Shown one piece after another: positions 1-9,890 of a DNA stretch of 23,712 bases; the first letter of the stretch is position 1; each line of letters starts with the position of its first letter. The notes below the pieces were generated by a model that made no database searches, had not been told where the DNA came from, and saw only the letters and a list, made by a program, of their open reading frames with translations. The stretch lies in the NCBI RefSeq assembly GCF_000003605.2, contig NW_003120422.1, positions 216,393-240,104 on the forward strand, written 5' to 3'. The translations under genes and the position numbers were made by a program. The stretch comes from Saccoglossus kowalevskii (taxonomy: Eukaryota; Hemichordata; Enteropneusta; Harrimaniidae).

Positions 1-419
1 AGAGTGGTATTAACTTATATAATGTTCTCCGCACGTCGTCTGTAGGACGGCGCTCATTATAAATATGATTTCGAATGGCTATATACCTGATGTATATCTC
101 AGGTGTCATACACAACCTAATCGATCATTACTGAGATTGATATATTGCGGGTGTCACGCCTTGCGCAGGATATGTATCCTCTTTCAGAAACTCCCGGCAG
201 ATCTTCATGTGTATCACTGGGGCCGAATAAGTTTATCTTACGTACTTAAATTTGTATAACATGATTTAGCATAAAACGTTTTTTTTTTTATATTTAATAA
301 TTTATTGTCGTCGTGTCACACAATATTTGTTGATATTACATGCTATTATGTCGACATTATTTTTTTTAATTTTATTAAGCCCATATAACATTAATTATTA
401 TTAAATTCGTATATTCGTA
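1..419. other. AT-rich non-coding stretch
   Basis: No gene recognised. A 64-codon ATG open frame (65-259, plus strand) has no domain I know and no exon-like borders, so I do not call it coding. T-rich runs lie at about 281-290 and 360-370. Confidence 0.4.
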
Positions 420-566
420 ATGCCAAGCGACAATTCTCAACAGAAACACGCACAAGGTTTTTGGGGAAAAGTGTATGAATTTCAGACAGCTTTCATTATA
501 GTACGAGTCACTTATGATTATCGACAACCTGCTGTCAATGACTATTTTTTCCAATATCGGTGCTAA
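420..566 (+). CDS. Possible small ORF or first exon, 48 aa, unrecognised
   Basis: An ATG with G at -3 opens a 48-codon frame ending in TAA. The N-terminal half is polar and Gln-rich (starts MPSDNSQQKHAQGFWGKVYE) and the rest is aromatic-rich. Codon use looks varied rather than low-complexity, which is why I list it. No domain is recognised. Possible GT donors lie inside the frame, so it could be a first exon. Chance occurrence in AT-rich DNA is quite possible. Confidence 0.15.
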   Translation: MPSDNSQQKHAQGFWGKVYEFQTAFIIVRVTYDYRQPAVNDYFFQYRC

Positions 567-702
567 TATGATGGATTAAATTGACGACCACAGACAATGT
601 CTGTCATGGCGTGAGTTGGCAACGCTGGTTGCTATGGGCACGTATCTGATTGTAATTTGACGGTAAATTTAAGCGAGTAATGTCCCAGTGCGACGAGTTC
701 GG

Positions 703-716
703 ATATGACGTCATAT
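703..716. promoter_or_regulatory. Full CRE inside a 14-bp perfect palindrome
   Basis: ATATGACGTCATAT is a perfect palindrome containing the consensus cAMP-response element TGACGTCA (706-713), the known site of CREB/ATF bZIP dimers. It overlaps the start of the open frame at 715. Regulatory function is inferred from the motif alone. Confidence 0.35.
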
Positions 717-957
717 GCTAGTAATAATGTTAACAGAATTGGCCATGATTGGTTATGCGTTAATATCAGTATGGGTACTAGTCATTTCAATGGGATTGGC
801 GAGCGTAAATTCAGAAGGATGGCTTTTGCAATATATTACTTTGCTTGTAATTGAAGAAACAGTTGGAGTTAGAGACGGACGTGGCTCCGATCAGGCTCTA
901 CTCGTAGACAACATAATACCGAGCATTTCGTGTTGTGTAGTTATCGGAGTAAACTAA
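715..957 (+). CDS. Possible 80-aa ORF with hydrophobic N-terminus
   Basis: The frame starts at ATG 715, inside the CRE palindrome, and ends at TAA 955-957. Residues 1-30 are strongly hydrophobic (M/L/I/V/A with few charges), followed by a small-residue stretch GLAS, so a signal peptide or membrane anchor is conceivable. The remainder is polar with a late Cys-Cys pair. No dibasic sites or known domain are visible. The start context is weak (C at -3). It may be a secreted micro-protein, a first exon, or chance. Confidence 0.17.
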   Translation: MLVIMLTELAMIGYALISVWVLVISMGLASVNSEGWLLQYITLLVIEETVGVRDGRGSDQALLVDNIIPSISCCVVIGVN

Positions 958-1162
958 ATATTCCCATGAAATACCCTTGGGTATGAATAATGGGAAATCA
1001 AACGATCCCGTGTTGCATAGGTGACAAGAAAGATGACAACTGTCACACAAATCTACAATAGGAGCTGTATCTTCATGACCCACTTCAAAACAACATGCAT
1101 ACACATGGAAATTCTCGCTCTTACTTGAAAATAAAGTCCTGCCTGCATTATCCTCGGGAAAA
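898..1162 (-). CDS. Possible Cys-rich exon, unrecognised
   Basis: The minus strand is open from a TAA at 1195-1197 down to a TAG at 898-900. An AG acceptor (AATAG) would start an exon at 1162, and a GTATTT donor could end it at 975. Between them the translation reads as plausible protein (begins FPEDNAGRTLFSS) with a Cys/His cluster of the form LCDSCHLSCHLC. The DLCxSC part loosely resembles the second half of a ZZ zinc finger, but the first CxxC is missing because the residues are adjacent (ACC). It lies downstream, on the same strand, of the EF-hand-like exon at 1895-2083, so the two could belong to one gene; this is inference. No ATG is needed for an internal exon and none is well placed. 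Confidence 0.2.
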
Positions 1163-1194
1163 CTATTAAAAATATTATTGAGGTCGCAATTAAA

Positions 1195-1894
1195 TTATAG
1201 ATTCCAGTTATCGTTCAATGCTTAACATACTTATTTTACTTATCGCTAAATTTATGATCCATATTTAGAAGTACATTGACAACGCAGATTGTTAAACAAA
1301 TGCAAATCACCGTTAATTTTGGCAACAAATTAGGTATCATAATATTCTGTCTTTGGGTTTAAAAGACATTGCATTATTGTGTGCACGCCTACCGGAGACT
1401 GCATTGCTCACCCGGAAATCACCGCAAGTGGGCTCTTTTTTTTTCCTATTTCTGAAACACATTTAATATTTCCAAAATAGTACATTGTACTAGAAAATAT
1501 CTCATGAATAACAATATCAGATTCATTAAATATTATATGTTTTGTAATTTACTTTCAATAAACTATGTATTGTAGGTTCATTACCTTGATATCCGGTTTA
1601 TTCCGTGTACTTGTTTCGTGCACAGACATTGAGATGTGGACAATAAAATAGTACATACTATTGCGAACATTTGTATCGCTATCACCTGGCATCACTTTAA
1701 TTATGTACATATTTGCATACTATATTAGTATGCGATAATCTGATTGGCCGATGCACTCAATTCGTTATTGTGACGACTTTGTAATATTTTTGAGAAATTC
1801 CTCAAAGTTGAGTGAAAGCCCGATATTAACAGACGGTCATACAAACTGAACGTATGTTAAGAAAAATTTGTACACATTTGTGTAAAACGTTTAC
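1195..1894. other. No gene seen
   Basis: AT-rich sequence with no supported coding region. If the two minus-strand exon candidates on either side belong to one gene, this would be intron. Confidence 0.3.
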
Positions 1895-2083
1895 ATAGTT
1901 GCTAGATTTGTTTGGCAATTTGGCTTTAAGTGCGTATTGGTGTTGAAGTCGAACATACAGATTTGCTGTTTGTAATCTTAGAATGACAGGGTAAGGGGTT
2001 AGTTTCCCCAGTGTACCCGTCGCCGATTTATCATACAATTTGAACAAATCCACAGAAGTTAGTAGAATTTTAAGAATGTTTCT
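1895..2083 (-). CDS. Possible internal exon with EF-hand-like loop
   Basis: A minus-strand segment of 63 codons is flanked by an AG acceptor (ATATTTAG, ending at 2084) and a GTAAAC donor (1894-1889), both in phase 0. Residues 17-29 read YDKSATGTLGKLT. That fits an EF-hand-type loop (Asp at 1, Ser at 3, Thr at 5, Gly at 6, Leu at 8) but lacks the Glu at position 12, so calcium binding is doubtful. From memory, the Y-D-x3-T-G-x-[IL]-x2-L-[ST] spacing and the following I-L-x-L-x2-A-x-L pattern match the end of the dystrophin-family EF-hand region without gaps over about 27 residues. This is suggestive only; the open frame continues to a stop at 1826. Chance or a decayed exon remain possible. Confidence 0.27.
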
Positions 2084-2108
2084 CTAAATATATTGATTTG
2101 TATATAAT

Positions 2109-2188
2109 CAATTCGTGACCGCGTGATATCGGATTTATTAAATTTGTCTAGTAAGTTATTATTATAGATATTAAATGGTCACGAATTG
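2109..2188. repeat. Inverted repeat, 12-bp perfect arms
   Basis: CAATTCGTGACC at 2109-2120 is exactly repeated in inverse as GGTCACGAATTG at 2177-2188, with a 56-nt AT-rich spacer. The 80-bp unit could be a very small non-autonomous element or a stem-loop. No target-site duplication is evident. Confidence 0.5.
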
Positions 2189-4529
2189 GAGATCCTTTAT
2201 TTACCATCAACTGTAAAAGTCGCCCATGTGAGCTCAGTTTCTAATTAGGTATGGTTGGTGCAAATTACATTGTACCACGCATTGCCTCAAGATTGATGTA
2301 TTGTACTGCTTCGAATGTACCTCGATGTGTCATTCGTGAACTTGGCAATAATCAATAAGATATTTGGTTACTAATGAAGGTGTTCTTCGAGTGTAACCTA
2401 AATGTCAGCTTATTAAATTTTTGATGCAAATATTTTTTGTGCGAGACCCTGCATTAGTGTGTGAAATCGAATGTGAAAACAGGACAAGTGAAGGTACGAC
2501 CTTATTTTATTTTCATACACAACATAAATATAAAAATGAGAGAAGAATAATGTAAGTGGATGTCATTTTCTGGGAATATAATCTATTTTGAGTATCTTGT
2601 TTTTCAATTCCAGTAAAAAAAGTATATAATTCAATGCCGGCCAGAATAATTTTCAGAACATACTAGTCAGATACAGGTATTGATATATCAGTGTACACCA
2701 TTTCTAAATAAATATTGTTGATGTAAATGATATCGATTTTAAAGATTTTCCAAATGATGAATGGGTTACTTTATTCACGGATGTGTTTTTTGTCACCTCT
2801 ATATTAAATACATGTATATAATATTCGTATAATGCACTGAATATACGGTTCTGGTGAAAACGCTTAGTACGTAAAAGTCCATGAGATCGATGGTCATATT
2901 CTTTTCCACAAAAAACATTGATTCTCGAATATTTCTAATACGATGTATCTCAACACAAAACACCCACACTATACATTATCAATATGTTCTATTTTACAAG
3001 AAACAAAAACAACTTCATCTAAGATAGTGAAACTCACGAATAGTTCTGGTTGTTCAACGTATACATTTACGTTTCGTTCGGAATGTAGAGCTACCTTTGG
3101 CAAATCTCTGAGAATGTATGCAAATGCAAAGAGTCGCCTATTTGATAATTTTCGTTTCATACGCCACTATACATCTGCTGTTCCTTTCACTATTAATTTT
3201 ACCTACAGTATTACACCAAACTGTGCATTCATAATCATACAATAAGCTTTATTGTTGGGTTTCTGTAAGGATAAAATCAACAACAAAAGAAGACAATGAA
3301 AAGTATAATTAAACTAGTGCAGGACATATAGTGATATGTTCACAGTGTACGTTTCTACTCACCAATACGGATACTATTTCATGTACATATCATGAAATTT
3401 GTCAATTCATCTTTCTCGCCAGTTTAGTTAGTTAACATAGTTTTTTGGTTTTAACTTTGTTATTTAAATTATAAATTAAAGACAGAGGAAGCTAAATTAA
3501 ATTATTTCATTGTTCAGAGTACCGTTTCTTATTACACACGTAAGCCACATATGAATTCGCTAACAGCTGAATAAAATTAGAATAATTTACATTATTCAGA
3601 TTTGAATGTTAATATTACACACCTCATGATCTTTGAGTGCAATCAATAGTGACATTTAGTAGAACGCACTTAATTTCACGGTTCAATGCATATTCCAACT
3701 TCTAAAATATGATGAACATTTATATGTACATACCTCATATTTCATTCCCAGATGGCAAACACTGCGTACATTCCGAAAAAAAAATGTATTCAAAAAGAAG
3801 TTTCAATTTTCTGAACTGCGAAGTTACCACACGCGAGATAGGAAGCTTTCTCTCCTCTTGATAGTCACGAATACTCGTAGATAAATTTGGATTTAATTTT
3901 ATTCACAAACATCTGTTAAATTGTTATAGTTATCATCCACATTATCTAACCAATATTATTGCCAACATCTATGTGTGACTGAACACAAAAGTCGACCTGA
4001 ATTATAACGAAATTTTTATTGGCACGTTCTCAGTAGTGAAGTTACCTCGTAAGTGTTAGCGCGTGATGCAACCACTTTTGGTAAAGGATAAATTCATTAC
4101 TAAATTAAACAGATCAGCAATTGAAACTTAGTTTCCCATACAGTTAGGCAAAGCAAAGAAACTCTGTCATCACTCCTAACTGTTTTAGATTAAATATTTT
4201 ACAATAGAATGTATATCGTCTTCGTGGGCTACTTCGAAAAAAATATCTTCTTGACTTGTGAGTCTGTGATTTTGACACAATGTGTTTAACTTAGCATGAG
4301 TATTATAATAATAAATGATTTGACATTATTATTATTTATTTTTATTTTTTGTTCATTAAAATATTATTTATTGTGTTTGAATTTGTATCGCTTTTACGTG
4401 GTTTTAACATTCAGCTGGTGTACGAGTACATGCAATTTTGTAAAAGTCTAAAGATCGTTGCACACGTTGCTGGAAATTCTTGAATGTGATAACCAATACA
4501 TTACTCGCTGTCCACTGAAAAGGCGTTAA
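2189..4529. other. AT-rich region without a supported gene
   Basis: Both strands are open around 2943-3245: 100 codons on plus, Ser/Thr-rich, and 63 codons on minus from an ATG at 3160. Neither shows a domain and each is the shadow of the other, so I call neither. A short inverted repeat (ATTTCATG / CATGAAAT, 3376-3398) is present. Nothing else stands out. Confidence 0.35.
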
Positions 4530-4552
4530 ATACGCATGCGTATATCACGTCA
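4530..4552 (+). promoter_or_regulatory. Palindromic GCATGC element plus CRE-like site
   Basis: ATACGCATGCGTAT (4530-4543) is a 14-bp perfect palindrome resembling an NRF-1 core (GCATGCG). It is followed at 4545-4552 by TCACGTCA, a one-mismatch CRE. They lie about 115-140 bp upstream of the receptor ATG and make plausible promoter elements. Function is inferred from position and motif. Confidence 0.35.
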
Positions 4553-4621
4553 TTTACATCGTCATTTAATAACGGAGAATACTCTAATCCGAGTCTCGCG
4601 GATGGTTTTCTAGTTGAAAAT

Positions 4622-4628
4622 TATAAAA
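4622..4628 (+). promoter_or_regulatory. TATA box of the receptor gene
   Basis: TATAAAA lies 47 bp upstream of the receptor ATG at 4669. Initiation about 30 bp downstream would fall near 4652 (CTCACAG), giving a very short 5' leader of about 17 nt. This supports a compact intronless gene, although an upstream non-coding exon is not excluded. Confidence 0.4.
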
Positions 4629-4668
4629 GACAGAAGTCGTGATAACACTCACAGCGTACAGCTACAGG

Positions 4669-5673
4669 ATGTCTAATATCTCACTTGAAATATGTACATT
4701 GACCGAGGTTTATGTGATGACACCGGAGGTGAATCGTCTCATTTTTTCGATCTACTTAATTTTGACAATAATTATGGTTTTCGGGAATGGCCTCGTTATC
4801 TACGTCCTGTCTACATCTCCGAATTTGGAAGGTAATCAGTATAAATTCATCTTTAGTCTCTCGCTGATCGACCTTACACTTGCAGTTATAATCACGCCGG
4901 TGTTCGTGATGTTGTACGTAACGCAAGATGAAACTTTGCGGGACGCCGTGTGTCAGTTCGCGGGATGGTTTGGATATTCATTGGCATTAACATCGTTGAT
5001 GAACTTGACTCTTATCAGCCTTGACCGATATTATGCGTGCTGCCACCCACTACATTATCACCAAAAGTTGACGCCACAGAGAGTTAAACGCTTGATACTG
5101 GCGTCTTGGATCTTTGGCTATATACTGGCAGCACCTCCGCTGTTTGGTTGGGGGCGTTACGTATATGTACCTTACGAGCTCACATGTGGTCTTCTCTATT
5201 GTCGCAATGTGGAAACCATGTCATACCTATCAGTAGCTTCAATTACGTGTTTCCTTCCCTGTATCCTAACAATTAATATCGTATATTATAATGTGATTAA
5301 AGTTGCTCGGAACCAACGTAAAAAAATCCAAGCTGTCAATAACGCAGTTTTTCACAAACGAACACACGATGTAAAAAAATTCCAAACGGCTTTCACGTTT
5401 GGAGTAGTTATCGGTGCGTACTTTTCCCAGTGGACGCCATATGTGGGTGCACGACTGTATGGGTTCTACTTCGGTGATACAGCTGCCGTGCAAAAAGCTA
5501 AACTAGCAACTTTAATAATATATGGTGTTTGCCCAGTCCTCAATCCGATCATATACTCGTTTTCGCACGGACCTTTCAAAAAAGAAGTCAAAAAGAAGTT
5601 AGGACTAGTCGCCAGAAATGTTGATATCACTCCTACATCTAAAGGTGATACAACAATTGTGGTGATTGGTTAA
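4669..5673 (+). CDS. Intronless class A (rhodopsin-like) orphan GPCR
   Basis: A 334-residue seven-helix G-protein-coupled receptor, predicted at the plasma membrane. The start is ATG 4669; the frame is open upstream only to a non-ATG codon, and Asn3-Ile-Ser gives an N-terminal glycosylation sequon. Family landmarks are present: GN (Asn40) in helix 1, LSLID (Asp68) in helix 2, Cys95 and Cys173 for the extracellular disulfide, Asp119-Arg120-Tyr121 after helix 3, Trp147 in helix 4, Pro197 in helix 5, Gln-Trp255-Thr-Pro257-Tyr in helix 6 (Cys replaced by Gln in CWxP), and NPIIY at 292-296. The second loop (PPLFGWGRY, 156-164) is opsin-like, but the retinal-lysine position (six before Asn292) is Gly286, so it should not bind retinal as a Schiff base. 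Position 3.32 (Gly102) is not Asp, arguing against an amine receptor. The third inner loop and tail are short. The ligand is unknown; the nearest relatives could be opsin-like orphans or GPR161-type receptors. Confidence 0.93.
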   Translation: MSNISLEICTLTEVYVMTPEVNRLIFSIYLILTIIMVFGNGLVIYVLSTSPNLEGNQYKFIFSLSLIDLTLAVIITPVFVMLYVTQDETLRDAVCQFAGWFGYSLALTSLMNLTLISLDRYYACCHPLHYHQKLTPQRVKRLILASWIFGYILAAPPLFGWGRYVYVPYELTCGLLYCRNVETMSYLSVASITCFLPCILTINIVYYNVIKVARNQRKKIQAVNNAVFHKRTHDVKKFQTAFTFGVVIGAYFSQWTPYVGARLYGFYFGDTAAVQKAKLATLIIYGVCPVLNPIIYSFSHGPFKKEVKKKLGLVARNVDITPTSKGDTTIVVIG

Positions 5674-7632
5674 TCGCTGCATCAAATGAAGATGATCTCG
5701 CTTGCCTGTGAACACCCAGCCTGGACACACGTAACATACGAATAAGTTGTCAACGTCACTTCAATTTTGAATGTTGTGGATTTTTGAACATCGTATTGTG
5801 TACTTTCAAATGAGCAAATACACAGCAGATATATACCAGTTTTACATGAAGAAGTGGTGATACATTGAAAGCATGCCACGAAATAATTCTGTTTTGGTAT
5901 TACTTTTGCTGTGACTGATCGGTAAATCAATATTTAGTCCTATACAAGGCATCAGTGTTCTTTGTACATCATTTTCCTCTAATTAATCAAATAATTTCAT
6001 TGTTTATTGGCTGTAAACGTATACTTTACCTCAATATACATTATGTATATGTATGATATGCATTAGGTTGCCAAAGCTGTTACATCAATCATTGTAACTA
6101 TAGTGTATATGTCTAGCATCAATTTTATTGATGACCCCAAACCATCGCACATTTGTCTCAAATAATAACAGGTACCTAATATGCTGAGACGACATTATAT
6201 AACTGAAAATCGTTCTTCAATTATTGGAATTGGATTTACAGATTTAATGGATCACGATCATCGCATAGTCAATCACATGAAATATACCCTAGTTTGCGTA
6301 TCATTTTATACATTAAAAGTAACACTGTAAAACAGAAAATTCTCAAATTATTTATTATATTCAAATATTGATTAAACAAGAGTATTCAACATTGCTGTTA
6401 TTGTTAAATATATAAATAGATTAGTGTATTCACATATACGAGACTGAACTTGAATGTCATGAATATGTCATGTTTATACAAACAATTGAAAAGACAAAAT
6501 AACTATACAAGTACGATTTGTTCGATGGATGTGAGCTTTACTACACACGAGCATCGACTCGTCAATGGTTTCTTTTCAATACTGGAGTGTCTGTGAATTC
6601 TTTTCTTGGTCAACTATTGGTATTGTGTCATTAATGGGGTGCGAGATTGAGGCAGATGTGCCGGGTTTGTCAATGCTATAACATTCCTAAAAATACGATA
6701 CTCGTATAAGAAGAGACTGTACATTACTTGTCGCGTATGATAGTATTAAACTTGTGGAACGAACAGAATCAAGCTATGTATATATATTGCATAATTAGCA
6801 GAACAATTCCCATTGTTACGGTGTGGTCAGACCCGTCATCGTACGCTATGCATTAGTGTTACAGCGCAACATTCTTTTAGCAGATTAAGATTGCACATAT
6901 TATCCCAACAATATATCGTATCGTATCGTATCATAAATGTCAAAGGCAGGGCGAAATTCACAAAAGTTAAAAGTGAAATTAAATCCTACTTAAAACTGCA
7001 ATTAAAAGTGACATTTTAAAAACAATTTAATAGTAGATATTTGTTTTGAGAAAAGAGTCTAATTTACGTTAACAACTAAGATGAAAAATAAGAACAAAAT
7101 GAGCACCAAATAAAAATTCTTACAATCAGGAGAGTGTTCACGGTTAAATGATCAATGTATTTAGTTGGTAACGAAATTTGAATTTTGAATGGAAGTAAAA
7201 ATGAAATTGAAAGTTAATCCAACAATCAGAGTTAAACTGGAAAAACGAAAGTGAAATCTAAAAAGAATACTAACTATTTATCAAAAATTTAAATTAAAAT
7301 GAAGACGAAATTTATAGCTTATATTTGAAAATAGTTTGGTCGCATTTTATATTAATTGTTATGACGTGACCATTGATAATAAAATATTGAGACAGATAGT
7401 TGGAAACTAGAGACAACTATTCACTTTCATTGTCATAAGACACTTTTCGGTCAGTAGGCATGAATAAAGAGAATAGCTGGTAAAATGCACAGTTATCAAT
7501 TTTCCCGACTTACACCAATGTTCAGCCAGAGAACGGACGAATCAACTCTGAGGCATTTCCAGTAACCGGTGGTTAAGTTTGGTTATATGCATAGTACGCG
7601 TTGCTTCCTAACAACTAGGTGGACGATTTAAA
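5674..7632. other. Receptor 3' flank, no further gene seen
   Basis: AT-rich sequence downstream of the receptor stop. A short CGTAT pentamer repeat of about four units lies near 6911-6932. From about 6940 to 7330 the plus strand is markedly A/purine-rich, with recurring AAAGTGAAATT-like words. No supported open frame or RNA gene. Confidence 0.4.
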
Positions 7633-7644
7633 TTTGGCGGGAAA
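7633..7644 (+). promoter_or_regulatory. Consensus E2F site
   Basis: TTTGGCGGGAAA matches the known E2F/DP consensus exactly and sits in a locally less AT-rich patch. No convincing coding start follows on either strand nearby. Chance occurrence of a 12-bp match in 24 kb is unlikely but possible; function is inferred. Confidence 0.35.
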
Positions 7645-9590
7645 TATCTGATTTAACATCCTATAATTTCAAGAACTGTGAAAAAAACAAGGTTTCGATA
7701 CGCTGATATATTTTGCTGGAATACAAAAAAGTTCTGTTCAAAATGTCTTGTTTTTAGATCATTGCATACTAGTAATCGATACATACTACGCGACGGTGTG
7801 TGTATGCTCCGAATAAAATGTTGTTATGCTGGTCTTGTGCCAACCGATCATCATGTACGCAAGAGCTGCTCTTGTGTCGGTCGTTAGTCTCTGTAATGGT
7901 ATTTTAGTTATTTCTGATATATTTGTTATTTTCATTTAAATTTGTTATTTTCAGATATTTACAGATATAACTCCCACGTAAGCAGGGTATACGTGAATTA
8001 GTTTTAATTTACCGGTGTTTTGTTTGTTTCAGAAAATTAATAACGTAATATGACGCACACAACTAATGGCTTGGTGTACAAAACCTCTGAATATATTTTT
8101 AAATGTATAGTGTTTGTTGACTCGACTACGACAGCTATCTGCACTAGTGGACAAAACGCATCGACAGTAATCCTCAAATTTCGCGATTCCGCAAATGGAC
8201 TTTGTAGTTAATAAAATTGCTATTACTGTAGCGGGTGTTTAATAAATATTACATGAACTGTGGTAGCAATAAAAAACATACGTATATCTGTATTGTCAAA
8301 CTTACTACTTATACTGTAGACCTACGTAAATGCTGATGCGATCCGTGTGCAGCTGAGCTTACTTGTCACCATAGAGGGCGACTGATATTAGAGAAAAAAA
8401 CGCTTTTTATTTAATGCGCCTAGTTCATCCTTCATTCAGTGAACGTGTGATGTGTGTTGAATATTTGATTATAATTTCCTACTATATAATATTCCATTCG
8501 AAGCAAGGTCACTAACTGGGTCACCTGCGTTGCGTAGGCCTAGGTGGAAAGCTGTTTCCTACTTGGCTTGTGCAACGAAACCATGCCACCTCGTCTCTAC
8601 GTATACCTTGTGTAACTAATTGCCGCAGCTTTCAAGTCTATTTTGTTACCATATTTATAATATTTAAACTGCTGTTTTAAGGGAAACTACACTAATGATA
8701 TTTAACCAAACGCTTGGCCAGAGTGTTGGTTTTGTGTTAGTGACTGGTGATGTTTTGCTGAATTACGACTCGATAATTGCTGCACATAATTTTCGTGGAT
8801 CACCTGTAACTGATTTGCAATTATTTCGTGTGTATCGTAATCACAGGTTTAGTAATCATTATGGGTATTTGTAGTCTGTACACGGTGAGTGAAATGTACA
8901 TTGAAAGGTAACATATTTTACAGGGCACATGTTATTTTACAATGTCGGAATATGTTCTATTTTTTATTGAGTATGTTGTCTATAGCCGACAAATAAGGTC
9001 ACTGATATCTTTGTGTTGGAACGAGTCCTAATTCTGCGTCCATTCGCACATTTTGTTACGAGCATTTGCCAATAAAACTTCATATCATACGTAATGGAAT
9101 GGGAAAGAGTTTCTTAAGAGCCCCAACCCACTAACCTACACCCTAACCTCCACAAATAGTTGTAAGCTGAAAAGGTGTATATACAATTAAAACGGGGCAC
9201 TGGAGGCACTAGATAATCTTCTCTGAAAATGAAAGCTAGTAATTTATTAACTCTTAGATACTAATTAGGTTGGTCATGCCTCAATTCCTACTTTTGTGGA
9301 AGGTTACTGTATTACAAATGGACATTCATGATTGCATTTTGAGGTAGACAACATAAAAATAGAAAATGATATATTGGTGGCATTTCACAATGTAATTTAT
9401 TTTTTGAGTTAACCACTCTCCGTGACAGACGATGCGAGGTACGTACTGTGTCATGGGATGAACAACCATGACTAAGTAAAACTTGTATCAACGCCAAGAA
9501 ACTAGAACTGTCCACGTGATATTCCGTATTGGAAGCACTGTAATATTGTGGATAGTATGAACTGTAGACTCGCATTTGTGAGAGTTGCTG
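7645..9590. other. No gene seen
   Basis: A 14-bp direct repeat (ATTTGTTATTTTCA at 7921-7934 and 7940-7953) precedes an acceptor-like TTTCAG. Another acceptor-like pyrimidine tract ends near 8032. Open frames at 7678-7887 (plus) and 9312-9575 (minus, Tyr-rich start) show no domain. I support no gene here. Confidence 0.35.
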
Positions 9591-9890
9591 TTAAGTGGAT
9601 GCCTGTGACCGGTGTAACGTGCATACCGCAGAAATGCGTTGGGCAAGTATCGAAAACGTTTTAATGCACTGGTTGAGACGTTGTGACGTCACGCAATGAA
9701 ACGTTAATGATATCATCAATAGACAAGGTTTCATTAACAATTCGCAAAAAAATGTTCGTATCGTTGGTGGCGCTATAGCAGACCTATTGTTGTGTCCAAT
9801 GTTATTCCCTCGACCAAGGAAGTTGTTTTGTTGGCGTTGGTTTGTTGACTGTGAGAAAAATAACTGGCATTTTTTACGTACGAGTGCCAT
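9591..9890 (-). CDS. Possible 99-aa ORF, unrecognised
   Basis: An ATG at 9890 has A at -3 and G at +4, a strong start context, and opens 99 codons ending at TAA. The product begins MALVRKKCQLFF and is Gln/Asn-rich, then Cys-containing; I see no signal peptide, membrane segment or known domain. A perfect CRE (TGACGTCA, 9684-9691) lies inside it. It may be a real small gene, a first exon or chance. Confidence 0.2.
   Translation of the reverse strand: MALVRKKCQLFFSQSTNQRQQNNFLGRGNNIGHNNRSAIAPPTIRTFFCELLMKPCLLMISLTFHCVTSQRLNQCIKTFSILAQRISAVCTLHRSQAST
9684..9691. promoter_or_regulatory. Perfect CRE palindrome
   Basis: TGACGTCA, the full CREB/ATF site. It is the second perfect copy in the window (the other is at 706-713), but it has no clear associated gene, so its function is uncertain. 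Confidence 0.25.

Noticed and set aside
2943-3245. Overlapping open frames on both strands
   Set aside because: Neither has a domain, splice support or a good start; each is a shadow of the other in AT-rich DNA.
4639-4668. Ten-codon upstream extension of the receptor
   Set aside because: It would begin at GTG, which is not a normal animal start; ATG 4669 is preferred.
4669-5673. True light-sensing opsin or classical amine receptor
   Set aside because: The retinal-lysine position is Gly286 and the amine-binding Asp3.32 is replaced by Gly102.
5682-5930. 82-codon minus-strand open frame behind the receptor
   Set aside because: No domain or exon borders; likely the receptor's 3' flank read in reverse.
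8365-8385. CTCF-like sequence ACCATAGAGGGCG (and TAGGGCGCCACC near 18080)
   Set aside because: Only the core matches and the spacing of the 5' part is wrong.
8505-8522. AGGTCA and GGGTCA nuclear-receptor half-sites, spacing 6
   Set aside because: DR6 is not a common response element and short half-sites are expected by chance.
9121-9155. Interstitial telomere-like CCCTAACC stretch
   Set aside because: The units are irregular and no two CCCTAA repeats are adjacent.
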